Shown here: piece after piece, positions 1-10,300 of the stretch
Layout of the letters: every line of letters starts with the position of its first letter
How positions within the stretch are numbered: the first letter of the stretch is position 1
Origin: Henricia sp. BOLD:AAB3569
Lineage: Eukaryota > Echinodermata > Asteroidea > Spinulosida > Echinasteridae
Assembly (NCBI GenBank): GCA_037783545.1
Contig: JBBELK010000387.1
Span: forward strand, 124,001 to 188,000
Length of the DNA: 64,000 bases
Direction of reading: 5' to 3'
Translations under genes and position numbers: made by a program
Notes under the pieces: model-generated
Told to the model about the DNA's origin: nothing
Seen by the model: the letters and a program-made list of their open reading frames with translations, nothing else
The model's database searches: none

Positions 1-731
1 GTTGTGTCCTGCAGTGGTTTTAGATGTCCATGATTGGAAAATGATTGGAAAGAAATACTTACAACACCGTTTTTGAAGCCAAACGTTGCTCTCACATTCA
101 AACTCAACAGCAGTTCCTGTCGTGACCGTGTCGACCGTGTTCATAAATCTCGACGTGAAATCTCGCGAGAATGTACACTAGTTGGGCCTGCCCAATGCCC
201 AATTGCAGACAGACTGTATCAAGCCTTATCGTTAATCGGGCACAAATACATTTACACGTACGCAGTCCTTTCCGTGCCGCTAGCGCTGTACGCACTGAGG
301 AAATGACTTGGCTGCTCTTTCCGACGGCTGTTTCATTACTTAACACTTAATGTCAACCATGTCCACTTACTAAAATGTGGACAAAAGTGTTAAGTAATGA
401 AACAGCCGTCGGAAAGAGCAGCCAAGTCATTTCCTCAGTGCGTACAGCGCTAGCGGCACGGAAAGGACTGCGTACGTGTAAATGTATTTGTGCCCGATTA
501 ACGATAAGGCTTGATACAGTCTGTCTGCAATTGGGCATTGGGCAGGCCCAACTAGTGTACATTCTCGCGAGATTTCACGTCGAGATTTATGAACACGGTC
601 GACACGGTCACGACAGGAACTGCTGTTGAGTTTGAATGTGAGAGCAACGTTTGGCTTCAAAAACGGTGTTGTAAGTATTTCTTTCCAATCATTTTCCAAT
701 CATGGACATCTAAAGCCACTGCAGGACACAA
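1..731. mobile_element. Foldback element, arms about 350 bp, cut by the window edge
   Basis: 1-350 returns as its reverse complement at 370-731 with a spacer of about 20 bp (TCAACCATGTCCAC region). Arms are nearly identical, so the insertion or its homogenisation is recent. Sequence at 731-830 is related, inverted, to 20345-20440, so the element belongs to a larger dispersed family. No ORF is credible. Confidence 0.8.
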
Positions 732-1010
732 CTAGGAAGAATTTTTTGGGTGTGATTCTAATTTCCAGGCAAAATGACAACAATCCACTTGATGAAAGGA
801 AAGCTGACTGACTAGCCTACTCGGTCACTAATTTTGTCTTAAAATGATTTATTATACATCAATAAGTGCAAATCTAATGAAGAAACCAAAATTTGGAGAG
901 GAAAAAATATGAAGAATTTACTAGGAAAAACTTATAATATTTCTGAGTTGTCCCATAGGCTTAGTGCATGAGGGCTTATGTGACATCCAACTTGTAAATT
1001 CTTTCCCTAA

Positions 1011-1726
1011 GGCCATCGGAATGAAAGTCATAGAATACCGTCCTCCGCCCGCATGACCAAATGGCCGCCGCCGAAATTTTTCATTATTCAAAATGTTTTC
1101 ATTATTTCAAAAAATTTGGAACTTCAACGTACTTTCAATACTTGTTCATGAAAGAAATCGATATACATATGGCGCCAAACTGAGAAATTCCTACCAATCA
1201 ACCAGATTTTTCGAAATCAGACAGCAGACGATAGTCTTGAGTGCGAGATCCAAGTGCTGACACACAATTCCACTGTTCGTGTTTCGGTATAGCCACGCGA
1301 GACTGCAGCAAATCCGACTGAAGTCCCGGGGCGCGTTCAATAGCGCAATACCTGATACCGACAATACCTTCAACGGTGAAGGTATAGGAAAATACCCATA
1401 CCGGCGTATGTATGTATTGTGCTATTGAACGCGCCCCCGATCTCACTTCGGCAATCTTCGGACGTTCTGTACACGTATGTATTCCGTCATCCGTTTGGCT
1501 GTTGCCATCGCGACATCAAATTTTTGACAATGAAAAATTACGTCTCATCGGTGTCTGCCTGTCATGCAATGATGGCAGACGTGAAAACGATCTGAAGACA
1601 GAAGTGCACCTCTAGTACCCCTCGGGCACCCGTTTTACAAAATAATGAAAAATGAATAATGAAAAAAAGCCTCATGTGTTTTTGAAATCTTCCGGACGGT
1701 ATTCTATGACTTTCATTCCGATGGCC
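1011..1726. mobile_element. Foldback MITE with TAA target duplication (PIF/Harbinger-like)
   Basis: Terminal inverted repeat GGCCATCGGAATGAAAGTC... extends about 33 bp at both ends. The flanks are TAA at 1008-1010 and TAA at 1727-1729. Three-base TWA duplications are the mark of PIF/Harbinger elements. A second palindrome is nested inside at 1326-1438. Confidence 0.65.
1326..1438. repeat. Nested palindrome inside the 1011-1726 element
   Basis: GGGGCGCGTTCAATAGCRCAATAC reads outward in both directions around a centre near 1380. The arms are about 50 bp. Confidence 0.6.
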
Positions 1727-2024
1727 TAACCCGCGGCCGCACACAGCCAATAATTTGAAATATTGACAGTACAATTGTTCGATAACCAAATGTTGGTCGA
1801 TTTTTTTCGTTGATGTCTCATTTGAAAGAAAATAACTTTTATGTTTCTAGAAAAATATAAATTCAAGAAAAAACAAATTTTGTTGAGGTTCCACACCCAA
1901 AACGCACGGACAAACATATCTTTAAAAAGTTGGTCTAGATGTTTTTTATACACTGTCAATGATTCTCCACACACAAAATTTTGCAAACGTAGGCCTAACA
2001 GTATTTTTTCTGTAAAACGGTAAA

Positions 2025-2397
2025 CATTGAACAAAGATTCAAATGAAATTTCCTCCTAGAATGTAACATCGGAAATGTTACATTTCCGAGATAGGCCTAG
2101 GCCTAAATAAATGATAAAATTACTGCAAAAAGTAATGCACAGAATTATGGCGCAAGTGCTCCATGCATAAGTGCGACAATAGAGGGCGCTGCGTGTGCGC
2201 ATGAATGGTTATCTTTGCACTAATTCAGTAACTGAATCATTGCAATTTTTGAAGGAGAAATTGTGATTTTTTTAAAAGAAAAGCAACAAGTCATTTGTGA
2301 CAAAACTGCGCGTGGGAAGTAGGCCTAGATTATCTCTATCGATTCCAGGAGGTAATTTCATTCAAATCTCTGTTCAATATATACGGAAAAAATACCA
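2025..2397. mobile_element. MITE copy, CTTCCCACTTG family
   Basis: A palindromic element whose ends carry the GTATTTTTTTCGTATA-like terminus. Its inner arms contain the CTTCCCACTTG / CAAGTGGGAAG word and AGGGCGCTGCG. Related copies lie at 12415-12878 and 21370-21745, with a fragment at 19140-19240. Confidence 0.6.
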
Positions 2398-2429
2398 ACA
2401 CAGGCCGGCCTAACATTTATTTATTTTGT

Positions 2430-2535
2430 CGGAAATGCCGTGTACATGTACGTGTACGTACGTGTACAAAACAGTGCACGTGTACATGTGGATCGACATG
2501 TACACGTCGTGTTATGTTGTGCACAATGCTTTTCA
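2430..2535. repeat. ACGTGTAC-rich microsatellite-like tract
   Basis: Degenerate reiterations of GTACACGTGTACATG. Low complexity; explains the ORFs seen here. Confidence 0.5.
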
Positions 2536-2747
2536 TGTTCATCCATGCATTTATCTACACACGGATCTCCCCAAAATTACAAAACTGCATCAAATTCACA
2601 AGCCTCAAATACGTTATTCCTTTCACCAAATTTAACTCAAATTACGCTGGTAGCACAATCAAACCCCCATCTACCGTGTGCTATTTGGCTTGAGTAATTA
2701 AATAGTCTGCAGAAAGGTGAAAACATCGTGGATTTTTGAGGACTCAC

Positions 2748-2919
2748 CCAGGCTTGCGCTTCGGCGAGGCGGACTACTTGCTCCTTCGCGTGCGGTGGAT
2801 CCATGATCTGTTATGAGCCGATTAGGCATGAAACAAGACCCGTTTCCACCCCAGAAAAAGGCCCGTAATGACGGCAGAAGTTCCTCTGCAGACGGAAAAA
2901 CAGCCTCCAAATGATTCAT
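2748..2919 (-). CDS. Possible first coding exon of an unrecognised gene
   Basis: An ATG at 2917-2919 opens 57 codons without a stop that run straight into a consensus GTGAGT donor at 2742-2747. The peptide starts MNHLEAVFPSAEELLPSL and ends SPPRRSASL, including a basic RRSAS phospho-site-like motif. The surrounding 2750-3300 is non-repetitive and comparatively rich in CpG, as around a promoter. I do not recognise the family. Later exons would lie beyond the left edge of the window, because I see no convincing partner below 2748. It could be chance. Confidence 0.35.
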
Positions 2920-3650
2920 CGGCGCTCAAGTCTTAAAAAGGAGTCGTGCAGTCCGATTTACCTCGTGAGATTTGAACATCTGTATGGCTTTGTGCGACGC
3001 CCGGTCGGCTCAGCGGAAAGGGATTATGGATTAACGCACTGGACTCGCCTTGTACACATCCGCACACAAAATAGAACAAAGACGATACATCCGGCAATTT
3101 ATAGAGCAAATTACGTCAAAACTTGAATCAATCCCTGGTCGAAATTGGACGGGTAGTTTATCAGTACCCGAAGGAAGCGATAAAATCGTGCAGAATCAAC
3201 CTAGATTCGGTTTAAATATAGTGCGCATGAATATTGATAAGGGAGTCGTGTGCGTGCAGATGGGATTAGCGATAAATCCATGAGCGAGATGTCACGCGAC
3301 ATCGACAATGGATGGGTCGTCATTGCGCACACCCATTGGGAAAACACGAGGAATATGCGGGTAGTTGGCTAAATTTATCAATTTTTAAGTTGCATGCCGT
3401 TTCGAATTTTCTTCTTCGCTTGGACGGGTTGTAAAAATAGTAGCCCTCACAAAATGGTCAATCCACGTGTCATTTCCATGGTGATTTCCGCTGTTGCAAA
3501 CGGAAAACCTTCAACTTCAAGGTTTATTGTCATGTGCCCAGAGCTGATTTCAACTTGGAAAATTAATACAGGCGTCTGAATAAAAATATATTTATACTTG
3601 GTTTACCTAAGTTATCTTCTTTCGCATTCCCGCGTATTTTAAGTTTAATT
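2920..3650. other. Non-repetitive stretch, no gene recognised
   Basis: No copy elsewhere in the window and no convincing exon. It could be the promoter region of the candidate minus-strand exon at 2748-2919. Confidence 0.3.
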
Positions 3651-3654
3651 AAGA

Positions 3655-3755
3655 GATGTAAGACCATCTCTTGTGGCAAGGCCGACTGCACTGGTCAGCC
3701 TCCATAAGAGCCGCTGAGGCAGGGTGCGCCACTCTGCCTGAAATGAAAAACAAAT
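3655..3755 (-). pseudogene. Tc1/mariner transposase fragment
   Basis: The reverse complement matches the C-terminal transposase stretch found at 32270-32345 ([12 protein letters not shown]). It is short and broken. Confidence 0.5.
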
Positions 3756-3779
3756 ATTGACTGATGTTTATTCGGGTCA

Positions 3780-3905
3780 TGGTTAAGATTATAGGCCGTC
3801 GGTGAACTCGAAGCCATACTATGCCCCTCTGCTTCCGCTTCGGGGCATGTCGATCATGGCTTCGAGATCACCTTGGGCCTATAATCTTAACCATGCCCCT
3901 CGATC
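3780..3905. repeat. Short palindrome around 3835
   Basis: ATGGTTAAGATTATAGGCC and its complement flank a centre near 3835 (CTCGAAGCCAT / ATGGCTTCGAG). A small foldback MITE. Confidence 0.55.
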
Positions 3906-4014
3906 ATTGCAGTCAATATTTGTATAATATGAGGACGCGCAGATATGGTTCAATCAAGATGAAATCCCAACAAGATTGGTTTTCTGAGAGCCCTTGTGCA
4001 TGATTCTCCCAGAA

Positions 4015-4072
4015 ACAGGGAGTCTGCACGTTAAGCAGAAGGTCCGCGGTTCAAATCCCGGTGGAGCCAAGT
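4015..4072 (+). repeat. tRNA-derived SINE fragment (B-box part)
   Basis: CCGCGGTTCAAATCCCGGTGG is a T-arm with a pol III B box. The 5' part is too degraded to call a tRNA. Confidence 0.5.
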
Positions 4073-4139
4073 TGCTTTTCACTGCATCCAGACTTCCCAA
4101 ACTCATATGGACATTTGTCCACATTTGTATCGAATTCAT

Positions 4140-4500
4140 TAATAATAATAGCCAGTTCTTATATAGCGCATCCGACGGATCTCTCAATGCGCTTTCTGCA
4201 TTATTACCCCTGGTCATTGGGCTCAGTAATATCATTCATTAATCCTGCTCAGCTCCCTGGGGAGTATACAGCCCCAGCTGCCTAATAGGTGCTCAACAGC
4301 TAATCATACACATCAACTTTCGCTACCCTCTCAGGTACCCATTTTACTCCTGGGTGGAGAGAAGCAATGCGTGACAAAGTACCTTGCTCAAGGGTACACG
4401 CACCATGGATGGACCCACTACCTTTGGTTTTGAATACGATCCATAGACCGCTCCGCCACAGCAATTGATCTCTTAGAGGGGTGGTTATTTCCTGTAGGGC
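4140..4500. repeat. Dispersed repeat beginning (AAT)n-TATAGCGC
   Basis: AATAATAATAGCCAGTTCTTATATAGCGC followed by TTGCTCAAGGGTACACGC resembles the tails and bodies of LINE/SINE families of marine invertebrates. No ORF. Confidence 0.45.
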
Positions 4501-4589
4501 TTGCTAAGCTCACGTGATAGCCAATCCCAATATGAGGAACAACTCATGGAAGCGGAACGCACTTGAACGCGATTGGTCCGTATAAGGCC

Positions 4590-5128
4590 AAGAGACTTCT
4601 AAAATGTAACGTCAGTTGCCATGGTAATTGGGTCTAAACATTCGCTGGTTAGCGCCATACTGCACTCCCACACAAGGAGTATGCTTTACTGCAAGAGTTT
4701 TATGTTGAGGGCGGTATATACCGCATACATGTACTTTTAGTGGGTCCTATGTGAAACACAAACTGCTGAAGTGTGACGCCAGTTGCCGTGGTAACTCGGT
4801 CTAAACATTTGCTGGTAGTCTTCAGACAGCCGAAGTGTGACGTGTTGCCATGGTAATTGGCTCTAAGCATCATGGCCGTCGGAAAAAAGTACCATTGCAA
4901 AAGCACAGGGACACGGTTCAGTGATTTTTAGTGTAGAGCCTATATTTACTTCGGCGTCTACAGACCGTATCGAATAGACCACCAAAGTAAAAACGTCACC
5001 CTTTGTGTGTTGCCATGGTTTTTGGGTCCACACTAAAACCAGTGAACTGTTTCCCTGCGCTATACCAATGGACGTTTCAGATTACCAGGAATGTTTAGAC
5101 CCAATTACCATGGCAACGACGTCACACT
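4590..5128. repeat. Repeat with reiterated TTGCCATGGTAATTGG units
   Basis: ACGYCAGTTGCCATGGTAA followed by GGTCTAAACATT occurs at about 4610, 4780 and 4850 and inverted at 5090-5125. The region is a degenerate foldback. Confidence 0.55.
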
Positions 5129-5137
5129 TTAGTGGTC

Positions 5138-5267
5138 TATAGCCACCATTTCGTTGGGCACCTTTTGTTACTTATTCGTTCAACAATGGAAGCACAATAT
5201 GTGCAACCATGCATGTCCTCAACAAATAAACTGCCCCACGAAATGGCGGCTATTCGATTACGGTCTA
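5138..5267. mobile_element. TAGACCGTATCG MITE, copy 1
   Basis: Terminal inverted repeat TAGACCGTATCGAATAGCC...CATTTCGTGGGGC (left end diverged) around TCAACAATGGAAGCACAATA. Other copies are at 45069-45221 and 53513-53636. Confidence 0.65.
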
Positions 5268-5327
5268 TTGATGAAGCGCAGTTTTTTCATTGGTACTGTG
5301 CTGATATGATGTATACACATCCTTTAA

Positions 5328-5640
5328 AGGAGCGTGGCCATGTCACATTTTTGAACGCCCCTTTTTCCCATGGGTATCAATTGTCACATTTTTTTCATTC
5401 CGTATATTTTTAAGGATGTCATTAAAAAACCGCCGATGTTTTGTATACTAATTTATCTGGTTCCATAAAGCAGTGCAGTAATTAAATCAACCTTATTGCT
5501 TCCGGATCCAAATTAGAGATTGCAAATTTCCTGTTTTCTTCCCATGGATAGTATTTTGGGGAGGTATTTTACGACTCTTGGGTAAAAAAAAAACATTTAA
5601 AAAAAAAATCTGGAAAAATCCGAAACGTTTCTCTAATTCT
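5328..5640. mobile_element. TTAA|AGGAGCGTG MITE, copy 1
   Basis: Shares the internal landmarks TTTATCTGGTTCCATAAAGC and TTCTTCCCATGGATAGTA with copies at 24752, 27705, 33277, 48157, 50338 and 60745. Confidence 0.65.
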
Positions 5641-5649
5641 AAATGTGGT

Positions 5650-6380
5650 TATAGTTATACTAATATTTTTCTTTGTTTCAATATTGAAGGAAAACTGAAC
5701 CATTTCCTCTTTTCAATGGAATCAGGAAAAATGTCAGTGAGATTGTAAAATGTTTATTTGATCACAATAACACTAACTGGAGGGAAGACGTTTGTTTTTG
5801 TTACAAACACTAGGTGATCCGGCTAAATCACGAAAATGACAGGATTAGGTCATATTGATTCTGCACTTGTTTCAGCCGGAAGTTGAGGTCACACAGGGGT
5901 CATGTGAATGTATGATTAGTTCAGTTGATTGAGATCTATCATGCTGTGAAAGAACTATTCAAATATCTATCACGGTTTAAAGGATGTTTTAAAATAATAA
6001 ACCTTTTTTTTTTTTTTTGGGTAAAATGACACCTGATGACGTCATCGTGACGTCACACTTGTATGTACACCTTGGGATGGGGGTTGATACTCATACAAAG
6101 TTTCAAGTTGATAACTTGAACTGTTTTGAAGAAAAGCTCTGGAATCGTTTCAGTGGAAAAATAAAAAAACAGAAAAACACATGAAGGTCATAAAATAACA
6201 ACAAGACACAAAGTGAATCTGTTCGAAACAGACAAAGGTTTTTAATTGCCCCTTTTGATGTTATCGCATTTTCCATAAATATTTCTTCAAGAATTTCCAT
6301 TTTATAGAGAAAACAGCTAAATGGTGAACTTCATAATTGAGAAGTAAATATTTTTTGTAGAAACCACAACAAAAATTTTG
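5650..6380. other. AT-rich stretch, no gene recognised
   Basis: Only a poly-T tract near 6005-6019 and low-complexity DNA. No credible exon. Confidence 0.3.
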
Positions 6381-6384
6381 AAAA

Positions 6385-7160
6385 TTAAGCCTAGCGTACA
6401 TCGACCTTGCAACTGGAAGCAACTCAACTGATCAGTTGCTGTTGATGTGTGAGCAGCACGCTCATCGACAGCAACTGATTAGTTGCACAACTAGCGGCAA
6501 CTGGAAGCATCCAGCCATGTCTACATTTCCAGAGCGTGCACATCGACACAGCAACTCAGGTATTAAAAGCCTAGTGTACATCGACCTTGCAACTGGAACC
6601 AACTCAACTGATCAGTTGCTGTTGATGTGTGCGTAGCACGCTCATCGACGGCAACTGATCAGTTGCGCAACTAGCTGCAACCAGCCATGTCTACATTTCC
6701 AGAGCACTCACATCAACACTACAGCTCGGGTAAAGCCTAGCGTAGATCGACCTTGCAACTGGAAGCAACTCAACTGATCAGTTGCTGTCAATGTGCGCCC
6801 ACGTGATCAGATGCACTCGTGCAACTTACAGCAACTAGTTGCAAGTACGTGGACATCGACAAAACTGACCGCAAATGGATACATGCACAACTAGTTGCCA
6901 TAATTTTTCCAGTTGCCAGTCAGTGGCGGATCCAGCCTCATTAAAATACAGGAATACAATGTATTTCAGGTGGTCTGACCCCCTGAATTCCATTGTATTC
7001 CTGTATTTTAATGAGGCTGGATTCGCCTCTGCCAGTATCTGCAAGTGCGCGTACATCGACCTTTTTAAGCAACTGATCAGTTGCTCCCAGTTGCCGCGAG
7101 TTGCTTCCAGTTGCCGGAAACAATCAGTTGCCACTAGTTGCTTCCAGTTGCAATGTGTTA
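6385..7160. repeat. CAACTGATCAGTTG tandem/inverted repeat cluster
   Basis: A unit of about 170 bp starting CCTAGCGTACATCGACC occurs at about 6390, 6568 and 6737. Inverted sequence appears at 7040-7160. The units are filled with the self-complementary word CAACTGATCAGTTG and with GCAACTAGTTGC. A small CAG...CTG element at 6921-7031 is inserted in it. Confidence 0.7.
6921..7031. mobile_element. CAGTGGCGGATCCAG MITE with 5-bp target duplication
   Basis: The near-perfect palindrome begins CAGTGGCGGATCCAGC and ends GCTGGATTCGCCTCTG. CCAGT flanks it on both sides (6916-6920 and 7032-7036). The ends resemble the element at 15381-15992, which also has a 5-bp duplication. Confidence 0.65.
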
Positions 7161-7214
7161 ATTTTTTTCAACTGCAGTTTCGTGTATTGTTTTCTGTCCA
7201 CCGCTGTTGCATGT

Positions 7215-7347
7215 TTACTTCTTTCCGGGTTGTTCCTCGTCTTCTTTGATGAACGCTTTCATCATTTCGGAGCGTTTGGCCTGTTGGCGCTCTTCGCGAC
7301 GTTTGCGCGCCTCCTTGGTCTTGGTGCGTCGGGCTTCCGCTTGGTCT
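7215..7347 (-). CDS. RPL19: RPL19 exon 6, residues 157-199 and stop
   Basis: The acceptor is CAATCAG. The exon encodes [20 protein letters not shown] and a shorter acidic/basic end closing EEQPGKK, then TAA at 7215-7217. The last residues differ from vertebrates, as is usual for this family. Confidence 0.96.
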
Positions 7348-10300
7348 CTGATTGGTTGATTGAGTAAAAGAAAAAGAAAATTAGACAGAAATTAAATCAA
7401 ATCAAATTTTGCACAAACCTGTAAAATTTAGTAATCTTTTAGGAGGTTGTCCAAAGTTTTAACAGGTCTACAGAGTGTAGGAAGGGGAGGGGTGGGGGAT
7501 GGTGGGGGATGGTGGGGGAGGGGGGGTCTAGGGCTGCATACAAATTTACGTGCACTGAAAAATGTTGACATTTCACAGTACTGACAAAACAATTTTTACC
7601 CGAAGTAATTATTAACACCGTATACTCAGTGCTTTCCCCGAGACACTATGAAAAATTTCATAGCGTGCTCGGGTGGGACTCGAACCCACGACCTCCTGCA
7701 AAGAGGCAGACGTCTTAACCACTCGACCACCAAGCTAGCCGGTGTCGAATGGCCGGTTCAAATCATTTCGCAATGGGGATTGCAATTAATCAGAAATTGA
7801 TTTAGTTTGCGTCGGAGAAACTAAATGTTAATTAATTGCGATCCCCGTTGTAAAATTATTCGAACCAGCCATTCAACACCGGCTAGCTCGGTGGTCGAGT
7901 GGTTAAGACGTCTGCCTTGTTTTCAGTAGGTCGTGGGTTCGAGTCTCACCCGAGCATGCTATGAAGTTTCTCATAGTGTCTTGGGAAAGCACCGAGTATA
8001 CAGTGTTAATAATTACGTCGGGTAAGGGCAAAACAAACCTTAACTAACATTCAGTTTCCCCGACGCAAACTAAATCAATTTCTGATCTTGATACTGTGAT
8101 CAGGCTACTTAATCCTTTTTGACGTTATTGATTTTATTTTAATGTACAGTATTTCTCCCAAGGGAGGCTGAAATAAATCGAAATTGAAATTTCTGAAAGT
8201 AATTGTATATAAAGGCAGAGTCAAAATATGAACTTACTGCAGCAGTTTGGTTCGCATCTTTTCAGCTTTCTTCTTGTGGATGAATTCCATCAAGACGCGC
8301 TTGTTCTTGAAGACATTACCCTTAGCCTTCATGTACAGACTGTGGTACCTGAAAGATGACAAATGGGAAAATTAGCATAACACTAAGCTTTAAGGCTCGT
8401 CAATACACCACGAACAAATTCGTGCCACGAATTTAACCGGGCCCCATACCTTGCCCGAGTAGGGCAGCTGCTCTTACAATCTAAGAGGCTCATTATTTAT
8501 GCGAGCTCGCCACAGTGTTTATGCGTTGCTAGGCTAATTGAATCACGCGCGCGCGCTGGGTTGTGGTGTTGTTGTATGTCGTTCGTACCAAAAAGTTCTC
8601 ATATACGGTCAATTCAACCATCTATATGACACCTTCTTGAAGCAAATGTGACCATATCTGTAATATAATGTGAATATGGCTGAAACTAAATGTCATGAAT
8701 TTATTGGCGTTTGGGCGCAGTACGGTAAAGTGACAAATCAAAGAATATCGTTACAACGTTAAAACCTTATTGCCATTCCCAAACTGACCCGCCACGACAC
8801 GAGACTTACATGGTCTCTTGAGATTAAGTGTCTTGCCCAGGGACACAAACACCTAGGCTGCTACTCACAGGTGGCGGTCAATCTTCTTGGCTTCCCGATA
8901 TTTCTTGAGGAGTCGTCTTAGCACTCGCATTCGTCTGATCCAGATCACCTTTTGCGGCATACGGGCATTGGCCGTACCCTTCCTTTTACCTACGGTGACG
9001 AAAGGTAAATAATGGTGTTTTGAATGTTCGTTACTTTGCCCAGTTGCGCACCCATACAACACAGAGAAAAATCGGGCTTGTAAGGAAAATCTGAGGGAGG
9101 ATACCACTGTGCCTTATAGCTCAGTTGGTAGAGCATCTGCCTGGTGTGTCAGACGTCTTGGGGGAAACCCGAGGGAGAATACCACTGTGCCTTATAGCTC
9201 AGCTGGTGGAGCGTCTGCCCGGTGTGTCAGAGGTCTTGGGGAAAACCCGAGGGAGAATACCACTGTGCCTTATAGCTCAGTTGGTAGAGCATCTGCCTGG
9301 TGTGTCAGAGGTCTTGGGGGAAACCCGAGGGAGAATACCACTGTGCCTTATAGCTCAGTTGGTAGAGCATCTGCCTGGTGTGTCAGAGGTCTTGGGGGAA
9401 ACCCGAGGGAGAATACCACTGTGCCTTATAGCTCAGCTGGTGGAGCGTCTGCCCGGTGTGTCAGAGGTCTTGGGGAAAACCCGAGGGAGAATACCACTGT
9501 GCCTTATAGCTCAGTTGGTAGAGCATCTGCCTGGTGTGTCAGAGGTCTTGGGGGAAACCCGAGGGAGAATACCACTGTGCCTTATAGCTCAGTTGGTAGA
9601 GCATCTGCCTGGTGTGTCAGAGGTCTTGGGGGAAACCCGAGGGAGTATACCACTGTGCCTTATAGCTCAGTTGGTAGAGCATCTGCCTGGTGTGTCAGAG
9701 GTCTTGGGGGGAACCTGAGGGAGAATACCACTGTGCCTTATAGCTCAGCTGGTGGAGCGTCTGCCCGGTGTGTCAGAGGTCTTGGGGAAAACCTGAGGGA
9801 GAATACCACTGTGCCTTATAGCTCAGTTGGTAGAGCATCTGCCTGGTGTGTCAGAGGTCTTGGGGAAAACCTGAGGGAGTATACCACTGTGCCTCACAGC
9901 TCAGCTGGTAGAGTATCTGCCCGGTGTGTCAGAGGTCTTGGGGAAACATATGAAAAAAGATTCTGCAAAAACATGTTTAGTGTTGAATTGTTGTGGAAAA
10001 TGTACTGCAAATATATTTTCATGTGGGAAATGTCATAAATTTGGTTGGCATAGGAACAGCTGTAATGCGACTAACTGTAACGTTACTAACCAAGATTTTC
10101 CAAAAGTTCTTAAAACTGGTGGGAGTACATACGGTATACAAAAACACACGCCAGTAAACAAGCTACAAAACAAATATGATGGTTTGTTTCAGTTGTGTCC
10201 CATTTGAGTAAACTTTTAGTTTCAAGACATGCATTCTTCCACGTCTTTTTTGTTGTTGTAAAGTTACTAACCGAGATTAAATATTTATTGCAGTTCACAA

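Noticed and set aside
7665-7955. Two functional tRNA genes
   Set aside because: T-arms are good, but the anticodon arms do not form a normal stem and the copies belong to longer dispersed SINEs.
9111-9950. Regularly spaced repeats resembling a CRISPR array
   Set aside because: Units are contiguous with no unique spacers, and this is a eukaryotic intron.
9109-10038. A 309-codon open reading frame and a 197-codon overlapping one
   Set aside because: Both are by-products of the 78-bp tRNA-like tandem array; the unit is divisible by three and lacks stops in these frames. No protein family is recognisable.
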